This document shows, one piece after another, positions 12,012 through 23,878 of a stretch of 64,000 nt of DNA. The position numbers and the translations under genes are program-made. Within the stretch, counting starts at the first letter, position 1. Each line of letters opens with the position of its first letter. The DNA is from Diospyros lotus. Its lineage: Eukaryota > Streptophyta > Magnoliopsida > Ericales > Ebenaceae. The stretch spans positions 38,617,119-38,681,118 of the forward strand of contig NC_068350.1 of the NCBI RefSeq assembly GCF_014633365.1, written 5' to 3'. The notes beneath the pieces were generated by a model, which searched no databases, had not been told where the DNA came from, and was given only the letters and a program-made list of their open reading frames with translations.

Positions 12012-12904
12012 TATTTAGTCATTTGTTGTCATGCTCGAGATATCTCCTAAGATAAAAATGTAGACGTTTTTGTGGTTTTTCATTTAATAAAATTCTTATT
12101 TACAAAAAAATTATTAAATTTTAAAATTGTCAATTTTATCATTCTATTTAAATTTTAAATTTATTCTAATATCTAATATAACTAATAACTGGGCATTTTA
12201 AAAATTTTAAATTGTAACAAATTTTTAAAATAGCAAAATTTCTAATTCAAAGTTTAATTTTTTGTTTAAATTTTAATTTTATTCTATTATCTAATCTAAT
12301 ATATAACTAACATGGGTCCTTTGAAAAATTTAAGACTTTATTATATCAAAATGCGTTTTTACTTAAATAATAGAACAGAAGAATAGATTGATAATAGAAT
12401 AGAAGAATAACGTGGGATTAGTTTTTTATTTTAAATTAATTATAATATTTACAAATTATAAATTTTTACAAATTAATTGTTATTGCAATTTTGATAGTGT
12501 GGAGCATGTGAATAATTAATCTGATTCAATTCATTAAGGTCAATTTTTTTAAAGACTTGGGACTCGTTTTTTTTCAAAATTTTTAATTAATTATAATATC
12601 TGAAAATTTTGAGAGTGGGCCATGATAATAAATAATTAATTATTTAATAATTATAAATTTCAAAATACAAATTTTAGTTTTTTATTTTAAATTTATTCAA
12701 ACAATCTAATAAATAACTAGGGAATTTTGAATTTTTTTAAGTTTCAAACAAAAATTTAAAAAAAAAAGATAAAATATGTAACTCAACTCTTCTCTAAATT
12801 TCAAAATATAAATTTTAGTTTTATAATTTTGATAATAAAATATGTTAAAGGTATTTTAAAAATAACAAAAGTTTGATAAAACTTAGCACAACAAAATGGG
12901 TGTT

Positions 12905-13165
12905 TTATGCCTGACACACACCAAACCCTATAGGCCTGCCCAAATCATTATGCCTCGTGCCGCCATCAAATGAGTCACACTCCCCTGATTCCCCCTTATT
13001 GGAGGTCAAACATCGCGAGTAGGGCTTGTCGGCCAGTGGCATCTCCACATCACCAACACAAGCACTCGACCTTTCATCCGACCCCCCGAACTTAGGCAAG
13101 TCGCTGACCGTGAAAGAAGTAAGTGCGGTAGCCCTCCACGCCCCCTCACTGTCGTTGTACTGCTA
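12905..13165. repeat. Second copy of the GC-richer block (unit B)
   Basis: Aligns with 5900-6150. On the minus strand it is open from 13099 to 12905 (64 residues, containing FGGSDERSSACVGDVEMPL). The frame differs from that of unit A after small indels, so coding capacity is not conserved. Confidence 0.55.
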
Positions 13166-13686
13166 TTCCTATTAAAGCTTAACGTGGTTTTTTTTTTTTT
13201 GCTGGAGAATCTAATGTGTCATCAACCAACTATATATGATTTGTTTTCAATTTTATTTTCGATTATATATTTGTATAATTTCTTTATTCATACTTTTAAT
13301 TTGATATAATATAAAAAAAAATGAAAAGGAAAAGATGGGCCTTCTCCCACCTGACCTCTCCAAGCCATTACAGAACAAAAGAGCTCGTTTCCAGCGCCAT
13401 TGTTGTATTTTGTTATTTCCAAAAATACAAGAATTAAAATTTATAATCTTAAAAATTTAAACTTTGTGGAGGTAGAGCACAACTATAGCACAAGAAAATC
13501 AATAGTTAAGATTGCACTTTTCTCTAAAAAAATTAACAATTAAAATTTATAATCTTAAAAATTTAGACTTTGTGGAGATAGAACACGATTGTAGCACAAG
13601 AATATCAACATTTAAGACTGCATTTTTCGCCCAAAAAAAAAGCACAAAAAGTTCAAGACTACACCAAGCAGTCTGGTCTATGGTGA

Positions 13687-14393
13687 ATATCAAATGAAAT
13701 TATTTGATTCCCAGGTAATGAAGATATAAGAACTGCATGTAGTGACCAAAAATAAAAAAATAAAAACCAAGAAAGGGGTAATTGGACAATAATTGAAAGA
13801 AAAAGGAAAACACATTAAATCAACATGAAAAGAAGTATGGTCACCTATTTTTTCATTCTGCCAAGTGTCGAGTATGAGAGCGAGACCACTTTCAAATAAA
13901 TATCTTATTGTCTTTGCAAGGTTAAATGTTATAAAAGGTTACAATGAACTCCAGGGACTCAAATGAATTCATTTTTCCCAAATTCTGGAAATCTCCACTA
14001 GACGATCTACACCAGTTAATGATCCACCATTTCAAAACGATAATCTTTTTGAATTTCAAAATCATTTGTCTCCTCTTGTGTCCTATAACAATACGGAGAC
14101 TTACGGGGGTCTAGAGCATAAAAGTACTTTTGAAGGACTGGAGTTAGAGCATGAAAATGGTCTTGCTGTCATACTTGACGGTTTAGACAACGAAAGCAAT
14201 TCCAAGCATAATAGTCTTGGGCAGAAAGAAAAAACAGGTGACCATACTTCTTTTCATGTTGATTTAATGTGTTTTCTTTTTGCTTTCAATTATCGTTTAA
14301 TTACTCCTTTCTTGATTTTTATTTTTTTCTTTTTGGTCACTACGTGCAATTCATATATCTTCATTACTTGGTAATCAAATAATTAATTTCAAT
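13687..14393. repeat. Foldback in unit C: arms 13687-13896 and 14151-14393
   Basis: Same antisense exon 1/intron 1 arm facing the sense exon 1 as in A and B, with the same 30-base gap in the antisense arm. The inverted structure therefore existed before the triplication. Confidence 0.85.
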
Positions 14394-15610
14394 TTTTGAC
14401 AAAAAAATAAATGAATAATTAAGTAAAAACAAATAGAGCAAGAATTTTATCAAGTTATTTTTTGAAAAGGGCACGAAATTAGCTCAGCTCTATCCTCAAC
14501 TTTCTTGCTATTATCCATGCTTTTCTAATTTTCTTTTGTGCTGAAAGTGTTTGGAGAAAATGATTAGGTTTCCCTCTTACTATAGTATGAGTTGGGACAA
14601 GAATTACGTCATTCATCTTAAGCACTAAGTTGGCACTAGAATTTTCAATGGATTAACAATTTTTGCAGCTATTTTTATGTGTTTTGTTTGCAAATGTTTT
14701 ATGTGTTTTGTTCCCTTAAAAAAAAACAATTTGTAGTTCACATTGCAATCATGTGCTTTTTCAGCATTTTTATTAACTTTTAAAGTAGTTGTGTTATGCA
14801 ATATATATATATATATATATATAGCTTTGAAAGCCAAATATTTTGGGCACAATTACTTATTTATATCTCCATCTTTCTTAACATGATAGACTGTGGATTT
14901 GAGAAGAAAGAGGACCCTACTGAGGCTTGCAAGAGGTCTTACAAGTCTTCTCCTACAAGTGAGGTAGTATATATGTCTTGATTGGCATTTTAATTCCATA
15001 TATCCATTAACAAATTGACAGTTAAAATTCATTAAATCACTTCTTTTGTTGCAGGCTCCAAAATCTGAGGATGGAACTTTCATCTCTAGATAAGGTCTTC
15101 ACTGCAATATTACTTTAGTGCTTAGAAAGTATTTAGTAAATAATCTAGTTTCTTGCATTGATTTGCATTTTATCTCTTGAATCCATGTTAAAGAGAGTAA
15201 ATACTTGGATTGTGAGTTAATAAAAAATTAATTAATCACACATTCTTAATTAGTGTTCCCTTTTATCATTGGTCACCTTAATTAGTGTAATTGTTTGTAA
15301 CTGCATTGTCTCGATAGAGGTGACAAGAATTCCTTCTCTTGTATAAATTCATATGCAATATTATTTCTTTGTTGAAAACTACTAATTTTATAGTTCAAAC
15401 TTGTCTTATTATTTTAGCAAGAGTAAAGGAATCTCCATCTCTGAGGACATTTCCTTGCAGCCTGTGGTACCAAGCAAGTCAACAAGAAGAACCTCCTGCA
15501 GGTCCAAGGCCACTTCAACACAATCAAAAATTGTTAGATCACCGAGAATAGCAAACCTATCATTAAGGGGTCAAGCATCCCAGGGCACTTCTGAAGCTTC
15601 AAGAAATTAG
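13944..15610 (+). pseudogene. Copy C of the unknown four-exon gene
   Basis: Exons by alignment to D: 13944-14237, 14890-14963, 15055-15089 and 15418-15610. It shares with B the 2-bp insertion in exon 1 and the ATAAGG in place of the exon 3 donor. Exon 4 is 3 bp shorter (one Arg codon lost in the RRSPRI motif) and has no early stop, so exon 4 is better preserved than in B. Intron 1 contains a (TA)n tract at about 14800-14822. As a protein gene it is broken by the frameshift and donor loss. Confidence 0.8.
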
Positions 15611-16260
15611 AAAGGAGAATACGAAGATTTGGATCTCTTCAAGCTAGATTAGAATTGCTGATCTTTCATTCACCACAGAGCAGATTGCTTGGTGGAGCTT
15701 TAACCTTTTCATGTTTTTATTTTTTTGCGACGGGGAGAGGAAAGTGAAGTCTTAACTTTGATCTTCTCGTGCTACAGTCGTGCTTTACCTCCACAAAATC
15801 TAAATTTTCAAGATTATAAATTTTAATTATTGTTTTTTTATTTGAGGGAGGAAAGTGTAATTTTAACTATTGACCTACTCGTGCTACAATCGTGCTTTAT
15901 CTCCATAAAGTCCAAATTTTTAAGATTATAAATTTTAATTATTGTATTTTAATAACAACAAAATAAATTTAAAAAATATAAATATCTAAACTATTAAATT
16001 TTGTTAATTTTCTTGGGGTAGTCTTTCAAAGATATCCTCAAATAATCTAATAAATATCTAGGGAATTTTGAAATTTTTTAAGTTTCAAACAAAAATTAAA
16101 AAAAGATAAAATATGTAACCCCACTCTTGTTTAAATTTCAAAATATATATTTTAGTTTTGTTATTTTAACGATAAAATATGTGAAAGGTATTTTAGAAAT
16201 AATAAAAGTTTGACAGAATTTCGCACAACAAAATAGGTGTTTCTGCTTATTATAATAGAA

Positions 16261-17880
16261 TAGATAAATTATACTAAGTGTTTATATAGGTGTTATTTTT
16301 CACATTTTTTTTTCTCTTGAACTTTTACGAATGTTATTAGTGTTTAGAATCCTATTGCTAATTAACAAGAAAGGAGATGATGATCACCTATTTGTTAAGA
16401 TTAAGGTTAAAAACTAACTAAAATAATAAGAAAGGGGCAAAACTCATGCAGATAATAGCCAAAACAAAAACAAAGTGCAACAATGGGATTAGGCTACAAG
16501 CAAAGGAGAAAGCAACTATAATACTTGAGGGACTAGAGGCTTGGTTGAGACAAGTTATCCTAAGAATTCTGTTATGAATTACAAGAATACTATTGTAGTG
16601 TAGCTTAAAAGGCTCAATCACTGAAGGGTCGAGAAAAGACCTAAAAGGACCAAAACTTTGTTAAGGGCAACAAGATGACTTGAAAATGTCAAAGTCCAAA
16701 AGGCGAAGGAAACCTCATAGAAAGCTTCCCTAATGGCCACATAGTGAGAAGCCAATGAGGGTTGCAAGAACAACAACAAAAGCAAAAGAACCCCAACAAA
16801 CATATAAAAATCTCATAAATCAAATACTAATAAAAAGAACAAAATCACCTAAGGCAATATATATGTTCTCAACCATCTACCATGGAAGCTTAAGCAAAAT
16901 AAAAAAGATAAACCCAACTCTAACCTAATTGCCAATTGAACAAAACACAAACGAGGCTCAAATTTGATCTCTAACATTCACTGCACTATAGTAGGGCTGT
17001 TGCATTATCACTCATTTCCTAGATCTCAAACTCGATTAGAATAATTATAATCGTTCAGGTATATCTACTATTTATTTTGTTTTTACTTTGATTGATATTC
17101 GGTGTATATTCTTCTTAGACCTTCTATATACACTTATACTCCATTTGTTATATGCCTTTTCCATGTCCATTAGACCTTCTTGCAATTATACATCTACATA
17201 GAACAATTCTAGCTTGATGGAGAGCTATAACATCATTGACACATTCCAAATGAATATTTAATATGTTTGCAAAAATTAATGTTATTTGGACACTTGTGAC
17301 AGTTTTAATTATATTCATACATTAATATATTATATTTTCATATTAATATAACATAAAATATAACACATTAATATACAAATAAATATCAAAATAACACTTT
17401 CACTTTGCTAACTATCTATTATTGAAATTTCTTGAAAAATAGGGAACATACTATCATGTCCTAGGGGCTTTAAGAGTAGTGTGGTAGAGCCACTTATGCA
17501 TAGTGACCTTAATTTATCATATATTGAGAATGCTTTCTAGATTTTTTTTTTTTTTTCCATTTTCATTTTCTACTCTCTATGAAGATCTTAAGATGTCTTT
17601 GAAAAAAAGAAAAAAAAAGGTTTTTCTCTTGTGATTTATATTTGATTAGGCCGAACTTGGTGTCTTTTAAGCATTTTCAGCCATCTAAGACTAGCCCAAT
17701 CCAGTTTCCAAAACATTAGAAAGTGAAGATAAGGATGACATGTGACAAAATCATCAATATATTATACTTCTTAACCTTGATCATTTAATCAAAATGAGGA
17801 GATACTATAATGTGAGGAGATACTATAAGTGTAATAATTTATATAGCGGTCCAATAAACATAGGCTAAATGATTTTCTTG
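16261..17880. other. Unassigned AT-rich sequence
   Basis: No gene, no recognisable element end and no repeat of other parts of this window seen. A minus-strand frame at 16618-16803 starts with a leucine-rich stretch, but it is short and has no support. A short poly-T run lies at 17541-17556. Confidence 0.4.
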
Positions 17881-17884
17881 TTTT

Positions 17885-18060
17885 TGGGATTATTATCCTT
17901 ACACGGTCCTTCGCCGCTCGTGCTCTCAATTTTAACAGAGAAGGTAAATTGCAGACTAGCCTTTGGCCCCTTACCTAAATCGAGTATCGAACTCTTGATT
18001 TATTAATACTAACCCCAGCGTATCACTTGCCCGCCACATGACCTATACGCTGGAGGTATG
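17885..18060 (-). mobile_element. Possible tRNA-derived SINE fragment
   Basis: On the minus strand there is GTTCGATAC (about 17985-17995), a fit to the pol III box B pattern GTTCRANNC. About 40-50 bases upstream is TGGCGGGCAAGTG, a weak fit to box A. The intervening ACGCTGGGGTTAG resembles plant SINE heads. Target-site duplications and a clear 3' tail were not found, so this may instead be part of another element. Confidence 0.35.
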
Positions 18061-18789
18061 ATTATCTTGTTCTTATTTGCTTATCTAAGCGGTTGATTGA
18101 GTTGGCATTTAAAATAATTAAATCCAAAACCATCAAAGCAATGCTTGCAACAAGTTGCAGAGACGTAGCACATTTTCTCACTTCCCAAACAACCAAGTTC
18201 TATGCAAATCTCAGGCAAAACCTCTTTCATGACTCTTACAATTGCAAAATCAAACTCATATTTCCTCTTTGGGCAGTGAAAATGTAGTAGAAACTTTGTA
18301 TTGTTCTTTTCAGTCAAATCCCCAAACAGATTACATTAAGGAAACAAGAAAAACATTTCCAAATATGCTTCAACTTTCCAATCCGAGCTTCTTCCTAGGA
18401 AAGAAAAACAAAGGACTCATTTGAAATCAAGCTGCAACTATAGAAACTGCAAGCAGGGCAACATCAATGAGAGAATTCAGACATGAAACCGAACCTCATC
18501 GAAGCAGAGAACTACTCCCTGTTTGGAAGAGGACCGGTTTAGTTTAATCGAATTGTCGATTTTGAAGAGGGGTTTATTTCCACTTTCTGTGCCACTCAGA
18601 TGTCAGCAGCAAGAGCTTCTCCTAGTTTGGCATTTAAGAGAATTATTCACCATTTTAATTGACAAAATGGAACTAAATATAGAGATAAGAACCTAAGCAA
18701 TTCTTAAAGAAGGAAACAAGTAAAATTATGGTCAGCTATAAAATCATGTATTAGGAAAAGAATTTAAATTCCCATGGATGTACCTTTGC

Positions 18790-18975
18790 CACCTTTTCCT
18801 CTCCTAAATATCATGATGAAATTCTTCAAATGTTAAATCCTCGTTCTCCCCACCAGTGGAAGAATCCAGAACAAAGTCGCCATCCAGATCTGCCCTTGAG
18901 CCAACTGAGAGACACCCTGATCCTAGTTGTCCAAGCCTGCAGTAGATCCATCAGGTGGTAACTGAAATGTGCACA
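18790..18975 (-). pseudogene. Possible terminal exon of diverged copy P1
   Basis: On the minus strand a frame runs through an acidic stretch (LDGDFVLDSSTGGENEDL) to a TAG near 18812. It lies about 100 bp downstream of the repeat-unit exons of P1 on the same strand. The amino-acid composition looks like a protein C-terminus, but no homologue exists in D or E and I do not recognise it. Splicing to the upstream units is not established. Confidence 0.3.
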
Positions 18976-19037
18976 TTTCATTACCTATCCCGAAACAAAG
19001 GAAAAAAAAACATATCATCAAAAGCTTGATATTACTA

Positions 19038-19727
19038 AGGAATCTCTGAGGACAGTTTTGAAGAGTTTGGAGCATTAAGCAAATCGAAAAGAACATTTGA
19101 CCAAAACTAAGGAAAAACTTTATTATCAGAAGCTTAAGATTGCGAAGGAATATCCAAAGGCACTTCTACACGGTGTAGAGCTTCAAGGGAATCGACAAGA
19201 GAATCTGATTAAAACAAAAAGGGAAAACATATCATCGGGAGCTGAAAACTGTGCAGAAATCTCTAAAGGGCACTTCTACATGATCTAAAACTTTTAAGGA
19301 AATTGACAAGAAGTTTTCCCTTCTTTTTGATCAGATATTCTTGTTGATTTCCTTAAAGCTCCAAACTGTGTACTGTACTAGTGCCTTGGGAGATTCTGCA
19401 CAATTTTCATCTACAGATGATTTGTTTTTGCCTTTGTTTCGATCAGATTCTCTTGTTGATTTCGTTGAACCTCTAGACTGTGCACAAGTGCCCTTGTATT
19501 CCTTTGCAATCTTAAGCTTCTGGTTATATGTTTTTACCTTTGTTTTGATCAAATTTTCTTTTTGATTTCTTGAAGCTCCAGACTCTTCAAAAGTGCCCTT
19601 AGAGATTCCCTCACATTGTTGCGCTCCCGATGATATTTTTTCTCTTTGTTTTGACCAAATCTCCTTGCTAATGTCCTTGAAGCTCCAGATTGTGTTAGAA
19701 GTGCCCTTGGAGATTCCTTTGTTGTTG
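19038..19727 (-). repeat. Inverted array of about 108-bp exon-like units in P1
   Basis: On the minus strand from 19727 there are four tandem units of about 105-112 bp, in order a-b-c-d. They read as one frame from 19741 to 19331, with each unit starting near (E)GISKGT. On the plus strand from 19038 three units run b-c-d in mirror order. The two arms meet near 19322, giving an inverted repeat with almost no spacer. The first minus-strand unit follows a TTTCAG acceptor and starts like exon 4 of D (SESKGISISEGT compared with SNNKGISKGT), so this is an expanded version of the last exon. Confidence 0.7.
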
Positions 19728-19741
19728 CTGAAATATGACAA
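19331..19741 (-). pseudogene. Expanded last exon of diverged copy P1
   Basis: A minus-strand frame encoding four Lys/Ser-rich repeats of about 35 residues. A splice acceptor (CAG at 19728-19730) matches the acceptor position of exon 4 in D. The exon is separated from P1 exons 2 and 3 (26269-26461) by an intron that now contains the copia element at 19899-26036. The family-typical RRSPRIANL motif is not present. P1 exon 2 has stops in all three frames, so a working protein from this locus is unlikely unless it uses other exon borders. Confidence 0.45.
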
Positions 19742-19898
19742 GTTTGAAATGTTAGGGCTTCATAGTTTTGACCCAAAAAAAATCACTTCTGGATTTGTGC
19801 AAGAAAAACAATTATCATGTCTACACAATGCAGTAGAAAATAATTTCGACCAATCTATTCTTATCAATCAATGACCATTTGCATCTACATGGGCATTT

Positions 19899-20718
19899 TG
19901 TAGGTTTTGAACAACCTAATTTCTCGGCCAAACACAGATTAAGCGCAATACACAGTAAACCAAAACTTTAAACCAGAAAAATATAAATGCAAGACACAGC
20001 GATATACGTGTTCGGATCAATAGATCCTACCCACGGTAGAGGCTCCGCCTCTAGTCAATCCACTAGATCTTCAAGTTTACAAACGATTACAAGATCATGA
20101 ACAGAAAAATAGAAACAGTATTGCAATACAACTAAAAAACAGAATCGAAAAACAACAAGATCAAGGTAGATCTGTTCTATACCGATCTCATGATCAAGAC
20201 TAAGTATCTGTTCTATCAGTCAATACCTCTCACGCCTCAAGTGATTAAAACACATAGAGATTAAGCAATAACCGTTCTTACCGTCAGATCTTACCATGGA
20301 AGCAACCAAAGAATCGATTGAAACATAGATCAGAACGAAGGATTCACGAAGAGTGTCTCGCTTCAAGAATCGCCGATTTAGGGTTTTTAGAGAGAGAGCA
20401 CAAGACAAAATATCAGAATGTTCTAGAGATTAGGGCATCGAGCTGCCCTTTTATAGCAACGCCAACATGGGTTATTAGGAATGGGCTTGACCAGCAGCAC
20501 AAGAGGCAACACGGAAATAATATGGGCTCAGCCCATATAAACACAACAACCCAAAGATATTAATAACATGCAGCAGATATATATATTAACATCATATATA
20601 TAACAGAATATAATGAGACATATTTATTTAAATGAAACAAAAATAAGATGCATCTCAACAACATGTAACAGCATGCCAGAAATCTGATAAAATCATTTTG
20701 AATCACATAATATCAACA
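19899..20718 (-). repeat. 3' LTR of the copia element
   Basis: Reads TGTTGATATT...CCTACA on the minus strand and matches 25218-26036 over its whole length. The internal side (20719-20731) is the purine-rich CAAGGTGGAATT on the minus strand, which serves as the polypurine tract. Confidence 0.93.
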
Positions 20719-20790
20719 AATTCCACCTTGATTCAAGAATGGATTTAAAATAGTGGATGATGACTAGAGACCCCTGCAAATCTTCCACAG

Positions 20791-22260
20791 CTACGTTGGA
20801 AGAATATTGAGCAAGTCCAAAGCCTGCTCAAACTTCACTACAGGAACAGATTTAGTTAGGATATCTGTAGGATTTATCAAGGTAGAAATGTTTTCTATTT
20901 TTACTTGACCTTTAGCTATAATATCTCTAACAAAATGAAGACGCACATCTATATGCTTGGTTCTCTCATGGAAGGCACTATTTTTTTAGAGATGAATAGA
21001 ACTTTGGGAATCACAATATATTTTAGAAATTTGGTTACGTAAACCTAATTCTCTAACTATTCCCTGCAACCAGATGGCTTCTTTCATAGCTTCTGTTAAT
21101 GCTACATATTCAGCCTCAGTGGTTGATAACGCCACTATGTGTTGGAGATTTGCTTTCCAACTTATCACATTTCCACCCAAAGTGAAAACATATCTTGATA
21201 AGGATCTTCTCTTATCCAAATCAACTGCAAAATCAGAATCACAGTAACCCTTAATGCTGCTGGAATTTTTAGCATTTGATCTAAACACTAAACCCTTATT
21301 CACTGACCCCTTTAAATACCTAAGGACCCATTTAACAACTGACCAATGTTCCTTAGATGGATTGCACATGAATCTACTTACTAGGCTAACCCCATAGGCT
21401 ATATCAGGCCTAGTACTTATCATGGCATACATGAGGCTTCCCACTGCATTAGAGTAGGGAACCTTCTTCATGTAGTCAGCTTCTTCTTCAGGTAAGTTTC
21501 CTTTTACAGCTTGGAGCTTAAAATGAAGAGGTATCGGGGTTGAAATAGGTTTGCAGCCTTCCATATCAAAGAGGCTTATCACTTTTCTTAAATAGCCTGA
21601 TTGGGACAAGGACAATGTACCTCTTTTTCTATCTCTAGTGATATCTATCCCTAAGATACGCCTGGCTGCTCCTAGTGTTTTCATTTCAAATTCTGATTTT
21701 AATGCTTGAGTCAATCTATCTATTTCTCCCTTCTCTTTGCATGCAATAAGCATATCATCTACATATATAAGGAGATATATAAACAGCTTTTCCTTAAGCT
21801 GTTTGAAATAAACACAATGGTCAAAATTACATCTAGTGTAATTTTCTTTGAGCATAAACTCATCAAATCTCCTATACCACTGTCTAGGAGATTGCTTTAG
21901 ACCATACAGAGATCTTTGCAACAAGCAAACTTTACTTTCTTTACCTTTTTCTATGAAACCTATGGGTTGATCCATATATATTTTCTCTTCTAGGTTTCCA
22001 TGGAGAAAGATAGTCTTTACATCTAATTGCTCAAGCTCTAGATCATTTAAGGCTACTAAGGCTAAAACTAACCTTATAGAAGTATGCTTTACTACAGGAG
22101 AGAACACCTCATGGTAGTCAATACCTTCTCTTTGGGAAAAACCCTTGGCAACTACCCTAGCCTTAAATCTGGTTGGTTCAACACCTGGGATACCTGGCTT
22201 TCTTTTAAATATCCATTTACAACCTATAACTTTCTGGTCTTTAGGTTTATTTACAAGAAT
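20791..22260 (-). pseudogene. pol: Copia reverse transcriptase and RNase H, interrupted
   Basis: Minus-strand polyprotein segment. It begins near 22260 with the conserved FKARVVAKGF-like stretch and continues through LDVKTIFLHGNLEE, SLYGLKQSPRQWY and the catalytic YVDD (YVDDMLIAC, near 21760). RNase H follows with YCDSDFA and the STTEAEYVAL motif (near 21115). The frame is open from 22107 to 20986 (373 codons) and then stops at a TAA inside RNase H. The rest of the domain continues in the same frame to the natural stop near 20791. The RT N-terminal stretch upstream of 22107 is not open back to the integrase, so the polyprotein is broken there as well. Confidence 0.9.
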
Positions 22261-22387
22261 CTAGGTTTTATTCTTTTGAAGAAATTCCATCTCTTCCTTC
22301 ATTGCCTTTAACCAGTTAGTTTTATACTTACTGGAACAAGCTTCTTGATAACTAGGAGGCTCTTCATGCTCTATTGAGTCTCCAATA

Positions 22388-23878
22388 TTAAGAGCATATA
22401 TAGGCAATCACATCAGCATGGGCATACCTAGTAGGGGGCTTAATCTCCCTTCTTACCCTATCCCTAGATAGGACATAATCATCCAATTTTGGAATGATTT
22501 CAACTGAATTTTCATTATCCTCACTCTCTATTTCAGTTTCAGCCAAGCCTTGTGAACTGGACTCTTGATGACTCTCATGGTCAGATTCTACTACATTTTC
22601 ATTAATTCTATCTCTTTCCACCTCAAGCTGAAATTTATCAGCTTGGTCTTCTTTGGGATTTTCCACCTTATTTGGGGTATAGTATTCTGATTCTTTGAAT
22701 ACTACATCCCGGCTGATAACAGTTTTCTTTTCATCAATCAGCCATAATTTGTATCCTTTTACCCCTTGAGGGTAACCTAAGAATACAGCCTTCTTGGCTC
22801 TGGGGTCTAACTTGCCTTCTTTCTTATGGACATAGGCTATACATCCAAAAGGTCTAAGGTGGTTAAGGGATGGGATTTTCCCACTCCACAACTGCTCAGG
22901 AGTTCTAAATTCTATGGTGGAGGAAGGAGATCTGTTTATGAGATAACAAGCAGTTGAAACTGCTTCAGCCCAAAATTTCTTGGGCAAGTTTGAGTCTTTC
23001 AAAAAACATCTAACTTTGTTTAGGATGGTTCTATTCATGTGTTCAGCAACTCCATTTTGCTAAGGTGTTTCACTGCAAGTTCTATGCCTTGCAATGCCTA
23101 CTTGTGTGCAGAAATTTGAGAATTCTTGATTACAGAATTCCAGGTCATTATCTGTTCTAAGGGTCTTTATTTTCTTACCTGATTGCAACTCTACATAAGA
23201 CTTCCATTCCTTAAACTTATAAGCAAAAGCTTCACTCTTATACTTAAGGAAATAGACCCAAACCTTCCTAGAATAGTCATCTATAAAGGAAAGGAAATAT
23301 TGGGCACCTGAAAGGGAGTTAGGGACTTGGGGAGATCCCCAAAGATCGAAATGAACATACTCTAGGACATCGTTGGACTTATGAGTTGCAGAAACAAACT
23401 GCAACCTGTGAGACTTGCCCAAGGCACATGTCTCACAAAAGACTAGATTACCAATCCTCCTTGGATCTAAGATTCCTTGTTTACTTAATTCTAGTAAACC
23501 TTTCATTCCTATATGACCTAGTCTCCTATGCCATAACACAGTGTCATCTATTTCAGAAGATGAAACTGCAACACAACAAGAGATAGACTCTCCTTGAAGG
23601 ACATACAGTCCTTGCTTACGGATTCCCTTAAGAACTAACATGGATCCTTTAAACACCTTAAGGACTCCATTTTCTGACTTATAAGACCCCCCATTTGAGT
23701 CTAACATACCTAGGGCAATAAGATTTCTTCTAAGATTTGGCACAAATCTCACATTATCTAAAGTCCTATATGCTCCATCCCACATTCTAAACCTAACTGA
23801 TCCCAAACCAGTTACTTTGCAAGATTGATTATTACCCATTAGGACTTTACCACCGTCTATGTTCTGAAAATTAATCAA
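22388..23878 (-). pseudogene. pol: Copia GAG-pre-integrase and integrase, interrupted
   Basis: One minus-strand frame with an internal TAG at 23060-23062. The N-terminal part contains the pre-integrase motif LWHRRLGHIG and the zinc-binding Cys pair CETCALGKSH (near 23430). The core follows with DLWGSP and FIDDYSRKVWVYFLK, then the second acidic residue in RTDNDLEF. After the TAG, the region from 23038 carries the C-terminal core (LNKVRCFL, FWAEAVSTACYLINRSP) and the copia-type GKIPSLNHLRPFGC block. The acidic Ser/Glu-rich stretch at 22440-22640 is the usual linker before RT. Confidence 0.9.

Larger units (their letters stand above)
6261..13300 (+). repeat. Gene-family unit B (tandem copy 2 of 3)
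   Basis: Same order of parts as unit A, but with exons 3 and 4 present and a 2.9-kb solo LTR (9090-12011) inserted in the 3' tail. Without that insertion the unit is about 4.1 kb. Long stretches align with A and C almost base for base, so the duplication is recent compared with the P1/D divergence. Confidence 0.8.
13301..16260 (+). repeat. Gene-family unit C (tandem copy 3 of 3)
   Basis: Aligns with units A and B from the gatgggccttctccc head through exon 4 and part of the tail. Relative to A and B the tail lacks several hundred bases: sequence passes from gatatcctc (about 16040) directly to aataatctaataaat. The GC-richer block is missing. Similarity to the other units ends near 16260. Confidence 0.8.

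Noticed and set aside
16618..16803. Minus-strand frame starting with a leucine-rich, signal-peptide-like stretch
   Set aside because: Only 61 codons, no downstream domain and no related copy in the window; composition alone is not evidence.
18081..18317. Minus-strand frame of 78 codons with several Cys and His residues
   Set aside because: No zinc-finger spacing, an opposite-strand frame of similar length, and no gene context.
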